Positions 24,128 to 35,318 of a stretch of 64,000 nucleotides of DNA are shown one piece after another; within the stretch, counting starts at the first letter, position 1; every line of letters starts with the position of its first letter. The notes below the pieces were generated by a model, which saw only the letters and a program-made list of their open reading frames with translations, searched no databases and was not told the DNA's origin. Position numbers and translations under genes: made by a program. The DNA is from Isoetes taiwanensis (Eukaryota > Streptophyta > Lycopodiopsida > Isoetales > Isoetaceae). The DNA is taken from contig JAJEKV010000002.1 of NCBI GenBank assembly GCA_021234155.1, positions 14,795,428 through 14,859,427 on the forward strand. Reading direction: 5' to 3'.

Positions 24128-25452
24128 CGTCCCCTACTCCTTATACGATGCCCGCAGTGCTTTCGAAGGAGAGCATCCCCCGGGCCGCCTTTGCGGCGGG
24201 GGGGCCATCCACCACTCCACTCCCACATGGGCGAGCTAGCCAGGAAGGGAAGAGTGGATGTGTCATTCATCCGCCTTCCATCGGATCGACCTATCTGCGA
24301 AGGCGTAACAAACAAACGTGAGAGCACAACTAATAATATACAACACAATCACCATAACAATAGCAACATCACGAGTCAGCAATACCTTCATAACAATAAT
24401 ACAAAGGAGGGATCCTACCTGTGGTTCAGACTCAAGGGGATGACCAGATAGCTAGGCCTCCGAGTTCATTGCGCATGTAATTCATGGCAATGGATTTGGC
24501 TGGCATAGAACATGGCTTAGGGTAGTCCACTCCATCCGCCCCTCCGCAAGCACACTTTGCGAGAATAGGCTGAAAAGTGTTGGGACTTGGCCGTAGCTGC
24601 CGTGTGAGTAGCCGGAGGGGCTACTACTGGCCGGGTTGCATCTCCCCAACCCCATGAGGCAGGAAGAGAGCTGCCTCCCTCCGGTATCCATGCTCATCGC
24701 CTTGCGCTAGAGGGCCACCGCCTTATTCGACTTGAACTCACCGGAAGGTCATATCCACCACCCCACGAGTGTCGAGCTCATGCCTTGCCCACACGCGGTG
24801 GCAAGCCATTAAGCCTAGCCAGCAAAGACCCCGATAGGCTTTACTACCGTAGGGGTCAGTCCGCATGAGACAAGTTCCTCCTTATCAACCGCCTTGCCCC
24901 TTCACCCATAGCCGTGGGCTCCTGCACTTGCCGCACTTACGGGGAACTAAGGTGCTATGCTAGGAGCATCTTCTACACGACCTTTAGGTCTCTACCCCCT
25001 TCCCACAACAAGGAGATCACGAGTAGAATACACGCAATATCACGTAACGTAGATAGAGAATCATATCAATCTACCTTCTTAACATCCAATGTTAGGTTCA
25101 TTCGTTAGAGTCTCAGATCTAGGGATCTACAAGGCTTCCAGAGATGATCTAACATACTAAACCGTCATATTGCCAGGCCTAAAGACGGTTTTGCACAACA
25201 GAACAACTAGATACCTGCTCCTTGGCTTGCTCCTGATCCTTGGAAGGCGTCCATGCTCCTGATCTTGCCGAAGACAGCTGCTACTCAGCAACCTGTTGTG
25301 CAAATCCGACTTTTCGGAGCCTGGCAATGCGATTTCGAGCCTTACCTTGGCCGAATTGGCCCAGGAAAGCCCTAAATGCGAAAGAGGAAAGGAAGCTCTA
25401 GAAAACCCTAATTGGCAAAGTGAAAGGAGAGCTAGGGTCTAGGGTTTTAGCC

Positions 25453-25460
25453 CTTATATA
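25453..25460 (-). promoter_or_regulatory. LTR TATA box
   Basis: TATATAAG on the minus strand (GGGTCTATATAAGGGC context), about 230 bp inside the LTR start. The identical site in the 5' LTR is 37,160-37,167; transcription would start about 30 nt further toward lower coordinates, giving a U3 of roughly 260 nt and a very long R-U5. Confidence 0.7.
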
Positions 25461-25607
25461 GACCCTATCTAGGTTAGGGCATCCACATGGGCAAATGGCT
25501 TTAAGCCATTTGGAAATGGATGAACAAGGAACCTTTTGTTGTGTATGTTTAATTACATACCCAACATCCAAGGTTGCCCCCTAGGTGCAACGTTGTCCTA
25601 CTCTCAA

Positions 25608-25651
25608 GTACATGTCACTTGTGACATGTACGTGTGACGTGGCAGTATAAT
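25608..25651. promoter_or_regulatory. U3 palindrome and bZIP-like box
   Basis: GTACATGTCAC-TT-GTGACATGTAC (25,608-25,631) is an 11-bp perfect palindrome. It is followed by GTGTGACGTGGCAG with a GACGTGGC G/C-box core. The same block lies at 37,315-37,358 in the other LTR. A plausible binding site for plant bZIP factors in the U3 promoter. Confidence 0.5.
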
Positions 25652-25688
25652 ATACGTATTAGGGCGTATATTATGCTGGAACGTCACA

Positions 25689-25701
25689 TTCTCCCCACCT
25701 T
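25689..25701 (-). other. Polypurine tract
   Basis: On the coding strand AAGGTGGGGAGAA lies directly before the 3' LTR; it would prime plus-strand DNA synthesis. A second near-copy, AAGGTGGGGAGA, lies about 40 bp upstream at 25,730-25,741. Confidence 0.8.
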
Positions 25702-26529
25702 GACTTGATGCTGTCCTCAGCATCACGCGTCTCCCCACCTTGGGTACCTGCATATCCTGCAATTACAACACTTACATATCCATATTATATTAATCTCCTC
25801 AAGTAATATTTATAGTTTACTGTAATTGTACTATGGTGAGAGGCTCTTCCGTCCTCTACTTCATAATCGACTATAACAAAATTAACGTCAATTATAGTTT
25901 TAAGGTTTTAACTAAAAAAACTTCCTCGTCGCCTCCTCACAACACATTATGGCAAAACTATGCTTGTGAGTTCTTGTAGCGCCACCCTCCCGCCGCTTTC
26001 GGTCCTTCTAGTTGCCTCGGGATGTGCGCTCGTTAGTATATATTTAATTATTATTATAAGGGTTGGTTGTAAGGGAACCACCCATTAAATACAATTATAT
26101 GGATGCAAGGCATATCTCTTCTAAGATATGAAGATTATGTTTCTCCCATCCTCGGCGAAAAGATAGCCTTATATGCCTATATGCCGCCATGCCTACACCT
26201 CTAGTTGCCCAACAGGAGGATATCCTTCCGGTATATGGCGGAAGGATAGATTCCTCCTATCAAAGCATATATGGGGCTAAAGGTGCTTTTCCTATCAATG
26301 CATCTCTCAATGACCTCCTTTCTTCGAGGTCGCCTACTTCGTGACAGAAGCAGGTAGACTTCTAATCTACCTTCCACTCAAACAAAGCGGAAACGCCATT
26401 AAGGGTCATGCCTACATTGACATTACACCATGCCCCTAGAGAGCACCGTAGTGGTCTCATCATCCGTATAACGATGCGCCCATGCCTAGCATAGGCTGCA
26501 TCGCGTAGATTAGCCTTAGCTACACATGC

Positions 26530-27096
26530 TTAAATGCAAACCCAAATCGACATGCCTGATTTCTTTCTGTTGTTGCTGATGTCGACTACTTCGGTGACGA
26601 GCCGACCCTTGCATTGCTCCATAAACTCGGGGTACTGTTTCTTAAGATCTGACTCAAGTACCCACGTAGCGTCTTCCACTGGTAAGTGCTTCCACTTCAC
26701 AAGGTATTGGAGGAATTTTGACCTTCTTGTCTTCTTATAAGATCTATTAAGAAGGACTTCCTGAACGATTTCAATATGCTCGTCCGTCATTTCTAAAAAC
26801 TCGTTTGTCTCCAATATTTCCTCGGGGTTTGGGGTGTGCCTCTTTAGCAAACTTACGTGGAAAACCTTATGTATCTTAAGATGTGCTGGCAAGTCCAACT
26901 TGTAGGATTGGTTACCTACTCTCTTCTCTATTCTGAAGGGTCCAGCCCATCTTGGAGCAAGCTTCTTGCAATTGCCGATGCGGAGCTTGGCCTGCTTGAC
27001 TTTGATCTTCAACCATACTTTGTCTCCCACTTCAAATTCTCTTACCGTCCTATGCTTGTTTGGCGATGCTTTTCTCTCGCCGCTTTCTTGTCGCAA
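26530..27096 (-). CDS. Integrase C-terminus with chromodomain
   Basis: 188 codons open without interruption. Residues about 20-80 are the integrase C-terminal SH3-like domain (REFEVGDKVWLKIK, LAPRWAGPFRIEKRVG, KIHKVFHVSLLKRH). Residues about 108-165 form a chromodomain (EIVQEVLLNRSYKKTRRSKF, then YLVKWKHLPVEDATWV) with the aromatic cage positions partly kept (Y, W, W). Chromodomains steer integration of this lineage to methylated-histone chromatin. The stop at 26,530 is the end of pol, about 840 bp before the 3' LTR. Confidence 0.9.
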   Translation of the reverse strand: MRQESGERKASPNKHRTVREFEVGDKVWLKIKVKQAKLRIGNCKKLAPRWAGPFRIEKRVGNQSYKLDLPAHLKIHKVFHVSLLKRHTPNPEEILETNEFLEMTDEHIEIVQEVLLNRSYKKTRRSKFLQYLVKWKHLPVEDATWVLESDLKKQYPEFMEQCKGRLVTEVVDISNNRKKSGMSIWVCI

Positions 27097-30000
27097 GGAG
27101 ATATCCTCTCACTTCCTCCACCAAGTCTTGCATTCCGAAAGCATCTGGCGGAGACTTCCACCTTGGACACGTGGTTGTGCCAAGTATCTGGGGTAAGACA
27201 CCGATACCGTAATTATTATCATAAAAGGACTCATCTCATGATGACTCCCCGCTGGTCTTTATTGTAGGCAAACTCTACTAGGTAGATGAAATCATCCCAC
27301 TTGGATTGCTTGTTCCATACATAGCTTCTTAACATATCTTCGATGATCCTGCTTGTCCTCTCCGTCCGCCGACCATCCGCTTGGGGATGATATGCCGCGG
27401 CTCATCGAAAAGCTTCGCCCTGATGGTGGTGAATAGGTCCCGCCAAAAGGCACTCATAAACTTGGAGTCTCTATCCGGAGATTATCTCCCTTGGCATGCC
27501 ATGGAGCCTAAAAATCTCCTTAACAAATAGGTTGGTCATTGTTAATGTCGTGATCTGTTGTCCCCGCACGGCACAAAGTGTGCCATCTTTGACAACTTAT
27601 CTACTACCACCATCAAGGCATCTTTGCCCCTTGTCGTTCTTGGGAGTCCTGTAATAAAATCCATACTTATCACCTCCCACTTAGCATTTGGCACCCGCAA
27701 TGGTTCCAAGGCACACTGGATCCTGAGTTGTTCCGCTTTTTGTCTGGCCGGGCATATCCGCACTCCCTAATATATCTTGCTATTTCCTTCTTCATGCCGG
27801 GCCAATAATAATCGCTTCTAATCTTGAAATATGTCTTCATGAACCCCGCATGCCCTGCTATGGGACTATTGTGTGTATCATTCAAAATAAGCTTTCTAAC
27901 TTGCGTAAGATTTTGGTACACACAATTTGTTTTTATAATATAGCAAGTTCCCTTCCTTCTTATAGTGCCGAACATCTCCCTTTCCTTTGTCGGTCCTGGC
28001 CTCTTTGGAAAGGCTCTCGCCCAAACTTCCTTTGAAGTCGAGGTCCGGCCGGCAATGCTTCCTCAATCTTCTTGCCAAAGTCACTTACAAGTGTTGATAT
28101 GGCGTTATAATGAATTCTCGTTGCCAAGGGCTTCGAAAGGGCGCCCCGAACCACATTGAGCTTCCCGGCTTATAACTTATCTCAAAGTCATATTCTTCCA
28201 AGAATTCCATCCATCTCCTTTGCCTCAAATTAAGGAGCTGCTGCGTAAATATATATTGGAGGCTTTGATGATCTCAGGTCTAATCGAATTTTCTTCCCAA
28301 TAAATAATGCCTCCAAATTTTAAAGCCCTTACTATAGCCGGGAGCTCCCCGATCATGCGTTGAGTAGATGCCGCTCTGCGTCGTTCAACTTTTGGAATCA
28401 TAGGCTACTACTCTTTCCTCCTCGCATGAGGATTGCAAGCTTTGTCGCTATCCTCGCTAGCATCCGTTGCACAAGCTTATCTTTTTGGTCGGATCTCGCA
28501 AGACCAATACCGGCGCCCGTCGTCAAAGCTTCCTTTAGCGCCTCAAATGCTTTCGGGCCTTGTTTTGCCAATGGGCTGCCCAATCTTTTATCTTCCTACC
28601 TTTTGTGAGATCCGCTAATGGCGCCAAGTACCTTGGCAAAATTCTTGACAAATCTTCTATAATAGCCCCGCTAGCCCTAGGGAAGCTCCCGACTTCATGC
28701 GTATTCTTTGGTGCCGCCACCAGCCGATCACAGCTTCTATCTTCGCAGGTCTGTGGAAATGCCTTCTGCCAGTGATCACGCGTGCCCCAAGTACTCCACT
28801 TTTTCCGCTATGGCGGCACCGATAACTTCAAGAAAGAGTTGATGCCTTCTTAACTTTTCAAGCACCTTCCTCAAGTGTTGAAATGCTCTCCACGTACTTG
28901 CCTGTAAAACCAAGATATCGTCGAAGAAGACTATGATGAAAGAATCCAGAATTGCGGAAGACGCCGCTTCATTAATCTCATGAATGTTGCTGGTGCATTA
29001 GACAATCCAAAGGGCATAACCGTGAACTCATAGTGCCCATATCTTGTCCTCGAACGCTGCCTTATGAATGTCTTCCTCCTTGATCCTAATGCGGTGATAT
29101 CCTCGATCCGAGATCTATTTTGGAGAAGATCTTTGCTCCCAGAATCGGTTCATTAAGTCATCTAACCTAGGCAAGGCATACTTATTTTTGATGGTGTGCT
29201 TATTTAATCACGGTAATCAATGCACATCCTAAGGTCGCCATCCTTCTTCTTCACAAAGAGAATAGGGGCTCCGAACGGGAGACACTAGGTCTTATGAACC
29301 CTAGGTCTAGCAATTCTGCAATCGCTTTTAACTCACAACTCCTCGGTTGACATCCTATAAGGTGCCTTGCTTGTAGGCTTCGGCCCCGTGTTCAAGTGCT
29401 ATTTCACACTCGACTCCTCTATAGGGCTTTAGTCGCTTATCTCATCGTGGGAACAAGTCGTGAAATTCCTCGATCAACTTTGCTATTGGCCCGGGAAGCT
29501 TGCTAGATTCTTTGATCTCTTTATTTCTCCGCTCTGATCTTGGAGCTCAAGCTTAAGGAGATAGGCCACCACGCTTTCTTATGCACTTAAGCAATTTTTT
29601 CGCTACTCATGCATTGCATGATTGGGGTTACTTTTTACCTGTGGATTTCGATGACTTTGCCCTCTCGGGCGTTGTTAAGGTCACCTTACGCTTCCCACAA
29701 TCGATGATTGCTCCCCGCTGGTCCAAGATATTCCATTCCAATAATGAGATCATACTTGCCTATATTCATGACTTCCGCCCCAACGCAACATTAACACCGC
29801 AAGTCTACATTGAAGTTTATTCTCTTCCCCGCCAGATGCCTAATTGCTCCATTGGCTAACACCACCGCCCCCGGGCTTGACTTTAACGCTTTTAGCTTCA
29901 ACATGCTTACCATCCTAGGGGATGCAAAATTATGACTCGCTTTCCGTGAGTCTATCAATACTATAAAGGATTTCTCTTGGCTTTTTCCTGGCCGTTGAGA

Positions 30001-32606
30001 TTACCTTGTACCGACTTTCATTCCCTCGTATCAATAGTCGCAAAGATGTGACACTCACCATGGATGTAATCCCGCTTTCGCCGCCGCTCAAGGTCCGATG
30101 GTGTCTCCCATCCCAGCTCGCCAATGCCGCATTCATAATCGTGGGGCAGTTGTTGGTCCTATGCCCTCGGCCGGAAGCATCCGGAAACACAAAATGCTTC
30201 TATACATTCCCGCTTTTTTCCTTGGGAATGGATGCAGAAATTGCCTCACCGCTTGGGAGTAGTTAGACTTGGCTCCTTGCTCCTTGAAGCTTACCCTTTC
30301 TTTTCCCCGCTTGCCACTACTTGTGTTGCCTTGCTTCCCATAATTTGAATTGTACTTGCGTCTTGCTAGCTACTCGGCTTGCCGCCTTGGGCTATAGCCC
30401 CCTCGTGCTCTTCCCCTTATCCCGGAAATATCGCTGCCTTGAAGCCCGCTTGTGGACCTGTTCCTTGCAAACTTATGGCCTTTTGCTTCGCCTCGGCTAC
30501 GACTTCGGGTTTATTGCCCTTACAAGCTTTATGGGATCTCATCGCTCAAGCCTTCAATATAGCCTTCCACCGCATGCTTTTCACCCAACTTTGGCACATA
30601 AAGCCTTAGTCTCATGAATTCCTCCGTGTATTTCTGGACTGATTTGTTGCCTTGTTGCGACCTTATAGAACTGGCGCATCATGTTGCACTTATGTTCTCT
30701 GCACATAATGATGTTTGAATGCCTTGGCGAACTTTCGAACTTGCAATCGTCCCTCGCCCAATGTGCTTTGGCATACCCCTTCCACCAAATTCGCCGCACC
30801 CTTTGAGGTTTTCTTTTGCTACCCCGCCTTTGTCTTTATCTTTCATGCCATAGGCGCTGCCATACTCACTCATCTCATCCAGCCATGCCTCTCGCTTCCA
30901 TTCCGATCTGTTTTCCCACGAAAACTGCTCTAACTTCGGCTTTCCACACATTACTAAGAAGATCGACTTTCTTACGGTAGTCGTGCGTGATGCATCCCAC
31001 TGCCCACGGTTTGGATCTTCTTGGGGGACCTGGAGTGCCTCTTCTTCCAGCTCTTAGATCTAAGTGCGTATCCAGAGGCGGGCTTGAGGATCGGGAAACT
31101 GGGAGATCTTCTCCTTCCTTCTCTTCCTTGGATTTGCCTTTGTTAGGCCCGGTGGCGTTTCCGGCAGGGACATTACGGTCTGTCCTCCCTTGCTGCTTTG
31201 CCCACGCTTCAATGCCCTTATGTCGTGGATGTCGGACCTGATTTGGGATAGCTCCTCCTCGGTGTTTCGCATCAAATTAAAACAAAAATTCACCAAATTT
31301 GGGCGCCTTGGTGGGAATGCGTCCTTGTTCTCGCTGCACAATGTGTTCATCAAGGTTTCTAGGTACTCTAGCTGCATGCACATTAGAGTACATTCGATCG
31401 TTAGTTCTTGTTTTGTGTGTTACGTTGTTTTACTTGTTTATACAATTTGAGGGAGCAATTATATACAAAAAGAAATATATATTATATTCATATATAATAA
31501 GCTTTTACATGCAAATTAATAAACTTTTACTCTTCAAACTTCTTGAGGTAATCGTGGTGGTCCTCCAAAAATTTCTTCACTTGGGCCGCACCTAATGATC
31601 CCGTTAAGTTCCCGAGGATATTTGTTGACGTTCCTCCTTGAGTAACGCCTCCATGTCTTGAATTCTCCTATCCGATGTATACGCTAAACTGCCACTCCCA
31701 ATCTGCCTCGCCTATAAGGGATGGCTAAGTCGAAGATGGTTAATGCAATCGCTTCTTGATCGACAACATGGTCGATATTTGGAGGTAATCGCATGGTGTC
31801 CAAACCTCGAGAGGGCGATAAAGCATAAAGACCCCTTCTTCACCCCTTGGGCTAAATTGGCGTGAATAACCGCTATTCTTCCGCCCCAACAAAGAACGGC
31901 AGTAGTATCACGAGCGCCTTATCATGCCCTCGCTTCTTTCCGGCAGACGAGGAAGTTGCCCTGTGCCTTCCCCGAAAGTCATCCACCGGTATCTCCTCTA
32001 GCTCTCGAGTCTTGGTGCACCAGCCTCCTTAGGTTGATAATTGCCTCCATCCGCCTCGGGATGGGTGTTACAGCTCGGGTAATAATGCCGATGTGGACTT
32101 GCCTTTGATGCCCATTTGTTCTGAATTGCCATGAACTCCTCCTCCGAGGGCAATTCCGTTTCGGCCATCATCTCGGCCCCGATGCCCAAGTAAGCCTCTA
32201 TATCTGATGATGTCTCCCGGTGAAGGTCTTGGCTTCTCTTATGCCGATAGGGAAGTCACGGGCTTCTCGATCGATGAAGTCGCCGAGATCCGCCCGGCCG
32301 TAGAAGGTGTAAAATCTCATCCACCCTAAGGCCTCTGCCAGCATACACCGGGAAGATTCTTGATGTCGTGAAGGGTTAGATATGCCTCACCGCTATGAAC
32401 ACCGGTGTCAAGCTTGTAATGCCCCACTTTGGTGGTGGGGCTCTTCTTGTTATTCGCATGATCCTTCTTGAAGCTTTGGATTTCTTTGATTACGCTTGTC
32501 GCCTCTCTGTTCTAGATCCAAGTCTTAAGATCCGATTCGTATTCATCCTCCTCCTCTTCTTCTTGCTCGTGCACGAAGTCGCATCCTCCTCCTCTGCTGC
32601 GACCAT
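26530..32606 (-). pseudogene. Chromovirus gag-pol, frameshifted as read
   Basis: Landmarks on the minus strand, high to low coordinates. Gag start MVAAEEED at 32,606 with acidic HEQEEEEEDEYESDL. Gag core KYTEEFMRLRLYVPKLGEKH near 30,560-30,640. Knuckle end GHRTNNCP near 30,110. Protease VLIDSRKASHNF near 29,940-29,980 (normal VLIDSGASHNF, disturbed at the DSG). RT PFGAPILFVKKKDGDLRM then CIDYR near 29,210-29,280 and the catalytic FFDD ([11 protein letters not shown]) near 28,910-28,940. Integrase zinc finger near 27,750-27,900 (HAGFMKTYFKIRSDYYWPG) and core start [20 protein letters not shown] near 27,600-27,690. The cleanest part is 26,530-27,096, with the integrase C-terminus (VGDKVWLK) and a chromodomain (LVKWKHLPVEDATWV). 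Many indels break the frame; some may be consensus errors. Confidence 0.9.
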
Positions 32607-32805
32607 GGCTATGGGTTCAACTTCTAAAGGTCGCATCCCAGGGTTCCCCCTATCTGGGTTTGACCAGAAAGAGATAGAAAGATGGCTACAGTGCCGTATA
32701 GGAGAAGTACCTCCTCCTATTGACGAGAGATGGACATATAGTTGGGAAGGCGGACTGCTTTATTCTCTAAGTACTTATCTACATTTGGGATATCTTGCGG
32801 GCTGA
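32605..32805 (+). other. Candidate antisense ORF, divergent from gag
   Basis: A CCATGG palindrome at 32,603-32,608 gives an ATG on each strand: gag leftward and this frame rightward. It reads MAMGSTSKGRIPGF, then FDQKEIERWLQCRIGEVPPP, 66 codons. Protein-like sequence seems to continue in another plus frame (LRADLRALLGAKYPTQGG to about 32,935, AWNYDMMFGRREW). No family recognised. Part may merely mirror minus-strand coding. Confidence 0.3.
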
Positions 32806-33134
32806 CTTGAGGGCGTTGTTAGGTGCAAAATACCCCACGCAAGGTGGGAGTTCTACCGAAAAGGGTCCTATCTTGGCGTGGAATTACGACATGATGTTCG
32901 GTAGAAGGGAGTGGCGTTGATGGTGGCCTCAATGTCGAGTTCCCTTCTAAGACACCGAAGACAGATTCGATGTCGCCTTCACCACATGAGCCGTGGGCGT
33001 ACCATCGCTTGAATGAAGAAGTGGCCATGAGCACCGAGGAGCCGGGATGACAGACATGCGTGAGCGCCCTAAGGATCGTGGAAATCGGCTTGGAGCAGAG
33101 AGCGAGGTTGGAAGGCGCAAATGACACTTGGGTT

Positions 33135-33146
33135 CCTTTTTATAGG
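33135..33146 (-). promoter_or_regulatory. Internal TATA box upstream of gag
   Basis: CCTATAAAAAGG on the coding strand, with AAAATTAGGGTTTTG just upstream, about 160 bp below the three-hairpin group. A frame starting MATSSFKRWYAHG opens 120 bp downstream (about 33,030). Suggests a second promoter inside the element. Confidence 0.45.
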
Positions 33147-33306
33147 CAAAACCCTAATTTTGGGAAAATTTTAGGTTTACAATTCTCTGACTTTCTGAGG
33201 TCTAGAGGTATGATTTATAGGCTAACTGAGCTTGGAAATGCTCCTAAGGGTCCCTAAGCAATGATTTTGGTTCGTCTAAGGACAACTTGGATCAATTCGG
33301 ACGAGA

Positions 33307-33784
33307 CCACTCACACAGTGCGCCAGGGTGGGATCGGTTTGCAAACCGAACTGGTTGGGGCGCACTCTGTGAGGGGTGGGCTGTTGTTTAGGTCACTAAT
33401 GATGCTAAACTAGAGAACTAAAGACATAATCCTGGATATCTCATCGAGATAGATAGGATTGAGCCTTTATTCGCCTTATTTGGGCAAGTTGTTGTGGAGT
33501 TTGGGGTTCGACCACTCACACACAAAGTCCTGGCGAATCGGATTCCAAACCGAATGGGTCCGGGCGCACTCGTGAGGGGTGGAGCTCCATTTGACTCGGC
33601 GCTACAATTTGGACAGATTAGGGGTCAATTCCTACTAACTGGGATGAGTTAGGTCGAATAATATACCTACTTTCTGCATTTAGGCAAGATTTGGCACCAA
33701 ACCATGCTCAACCACTCACACAGTGCGCCAGGGTGGGATCGGTTTGCAAACCGAATGGGTCGGGGCGCACTCTGTGAGGGGTGG
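33307..33784. repeat. Three palindromic hairpin repeats, about 200-bp period
   Basis: Copies at 33,307-33,379, 33,512-33,582 and 33,712-33,784. Each starts CCACTCACACAGTGCGCC, has a central palindrome CGGTTTGCAAACCG, and ends GGCGCACTCTGTGAGGGGTGG in near-perfect inverted match to the start (a 3-nt bulge), so the unit folds into a long hairpin or cruciform. The intervening 130-nt spacers are only weakly similar. Confidence 0.9.
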
Positions 33785-33924
33785 AATCAAAATGCCTGGT
33801 TTGTTCCGAATTTTTGCTATTTCTAAATGTAGAATTCGGTAATACACCCTATTTAAACTCGATTCGACTTATTTATTTATCAAAATTTTAGACTTATACC
33901 AAAGAAAAGGTCATTTACAATAGT

Positions 33925-34300
33925 TCAGGGGCCCTCCTTCTTAATAAACTGAGCTAGTCTAATATCCTTGGGCATGCAAGTCACTCTCTTAGCGTGTTGA
34001 GCACACGCAAAGCGTAGTCTTCGGTAGTGTACAATGTGTTTCCCGACGCCTCTGCAGCGGCGAGCAACATGTCTTCCCGTGACCCGCTTTGGATGGGTCG
34101 AACTCCTCGCAAAATCTCCCTCGTTAAACGCGTGCAAAGGGGCTCGGGAATGAGGAAGCCATAGCTCTGCTGAAGTGTTTAATTTCTTGGGCCGCCCTTA
34201 CTTGAATTTTGAGTCTGTGGGGTCTTTTTCATCGGCTTCTTGGAGGGTTGGCGCCTCCGGTGGCCGCTTCAACGTGTTCTTCTTCGTCCGGGCCTCCCTC
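33925..34300 (-). pseudogene. Histone H3-fold gene carried in the chromovirus
   Basis: The minus strand from about 34,195 to the TGA at 33,925 encodes a full H3 histone fold in three frames (two single-base shifts). Motifs in order: AAQEIKHF (alpha-N, cf. ALREIRRYQ), QSYGFLIPEP (cf. KSTELLIRKLPF), RLTREI (alpha-1), DMLLAAAEASGNTLYTTEDY (alpha-2, cf. LALQEAAEAYLVGLFEDTN) and CAQHAKRVTCMPKDIRLAQF (L2 and alpha-3, cf. [20 protein letters not shown]). Upstream near 34,293 an ARTKKNTLKRPPEAPT stretch resembles the ARTK start of H3 tails but has no Met. Divergence and the short tail suggest an H3 variant, perhaps CENH3-like. It lies between two hairpin-repeat groups, in the sense orientation of the element. 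It could be a captured host gene or a dead insertion. Confidence 0.75.
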
Positions 34301-34377
34301 AATGGTCTTCACTTTCTGTTTCCTCGTAATATTTGGAGTATTCTTTGTGCATTTTCATGTAATGCAGCGGATACCTT

Positions 34378-34887
34378 TTAGCTCCTTCCGGTCTTGCCAA
34401 GTCCCCTCTTCGGCATAGGACTCCCTCTGCTTGGCCTTGGTTTCTTAGTCTTTGTATTTGGGGTGCCCCGAGACGACCATTTTAGGATAGGCGGTTGCAT
34501 TAGCCACAGGTCTTCATCCTCCGTTATTGGATTCGAAGGGCCCGAAGTCTCTCTGCTCGTGTCCTCCAAAACCCCTCCTCGGTTGGTCGGACGAAGATGG
34601 GGGCTTCTGGGGATCCCGCTCTGTATAGTTCTTCTTAGCGTACGGTGTCTTCTTCTTCTTGGCTTCTCAGCCCGGCACTTCGAGTCCTTACCTTCTCTGC
34701 TCTCACCCTCTCCCGCTCCTCTTTCGCTTCCTCCTTTCTTCCCTCTTAATTTTCTTCTCCTCCCTCCTTTCTGCGCTCCTCCTTTTCCCTTCGCCCCAGC
34801 TCGCCTTAGATTTCTTGGCTCACCTTCTTCTTTCCCTCTTCTTCTTCTTGGTTCCTGCTCTGGTTCTTCATTATCACAAGATCTCAC
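34378..34887 (-). other. Highly charged ORF upstream of the H3-fold gene
   Basis: 169 codons rich in Arg, Lys, Glu and Gly (EPRRRRGKEEGEP, then GRRRKLRGKKGG). Read from a tract of repeated GAAGAAG-like sequence, so composition alone could give it. It may be an N-terminal extension of the H3-fold product in another frame or a separate leader ORF. No family recognised. Confidence 0.3.
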
Positions 34888-35195
34888 TTTCGGCTCCCTC
34901 CGCCCGCTAGCCCGCCGCCGTCCTGCTCCCAGTCGAGGTGCTCCGATACTGCATGCCTTGGGTTAGGGTTAGGTTCAACCGGGTGCCTCCTCTTCCCGAT
35001 GTGCACTCTGCCTCGTTCGCCTTACGTCACGGACGGCTCGCTCTGAAGCTCACATAACCAGTGGCATAACCTTGCGGCAGTCTGTTTCGTCCGCGCCATG
35101 CTTTTGTTTGTCGGCTTCGAAGCTTTGGCCGAAGATCGCCTTCTTGGGCAGCTGTTCTCCGGGAAAGGTGGGGGTAAAATGGAAACCCTAATTTT

Positions 35196-35207
35196 CTATT
35201 TATAGGG
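35196..35207 (-). promoter_or_regulatory. Internal TATA box upstream of the H3-fold region
   Basis: CCCTATAAATAG followed by AAAATTAGGGTTTCC on the coding strand, about 115 bp below the two-hairpin group. The arrangement mirrors the hairpins-then-TATA layout before gag (33,135-33,784). Confidence 0.5.
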
Positions 35208-35318
35208 AGGTGGGATTTAGGGTTGGGACCTGCAATTCATATGGGGGAAAAAAAAAAACTAGGGCATTAGCGAAGGTACGAGGCATTCATCTGGGTTCAC
35301 CATACTCCAAAACACCCA

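Larger units (their letters stand above)
24123..25688 (-). repeat. 3' LTR of the chromovirus
   Basis: 1,566 bp. On the coding strand it begins TGTGACGTTCC at 25,688 and ends ACGTCACA at 24,123. The first 324 bp (25,365-25,688) are identical to the other LTR; beyond that the copies differ mainly at short GC-rich and CAG/CTG points, with AT-rich blocks remaining identical. Confidence 0.95.

Noticed and set aside
34394-34966. 190-codon plus-strand ORF rich in Leu, Ser and Pro
   Set aside because: Mirror of the Arg/Lys/Glu-rich minus-strand tract, and opposite to the element's coding direction.
33160-35190. AAACCCTAA blocks as telomere-like repeats
   Set aside because: Single copies only, next to TATA boxes; more like short promoter telo-boxes or 5' UTR motifs than arrays.
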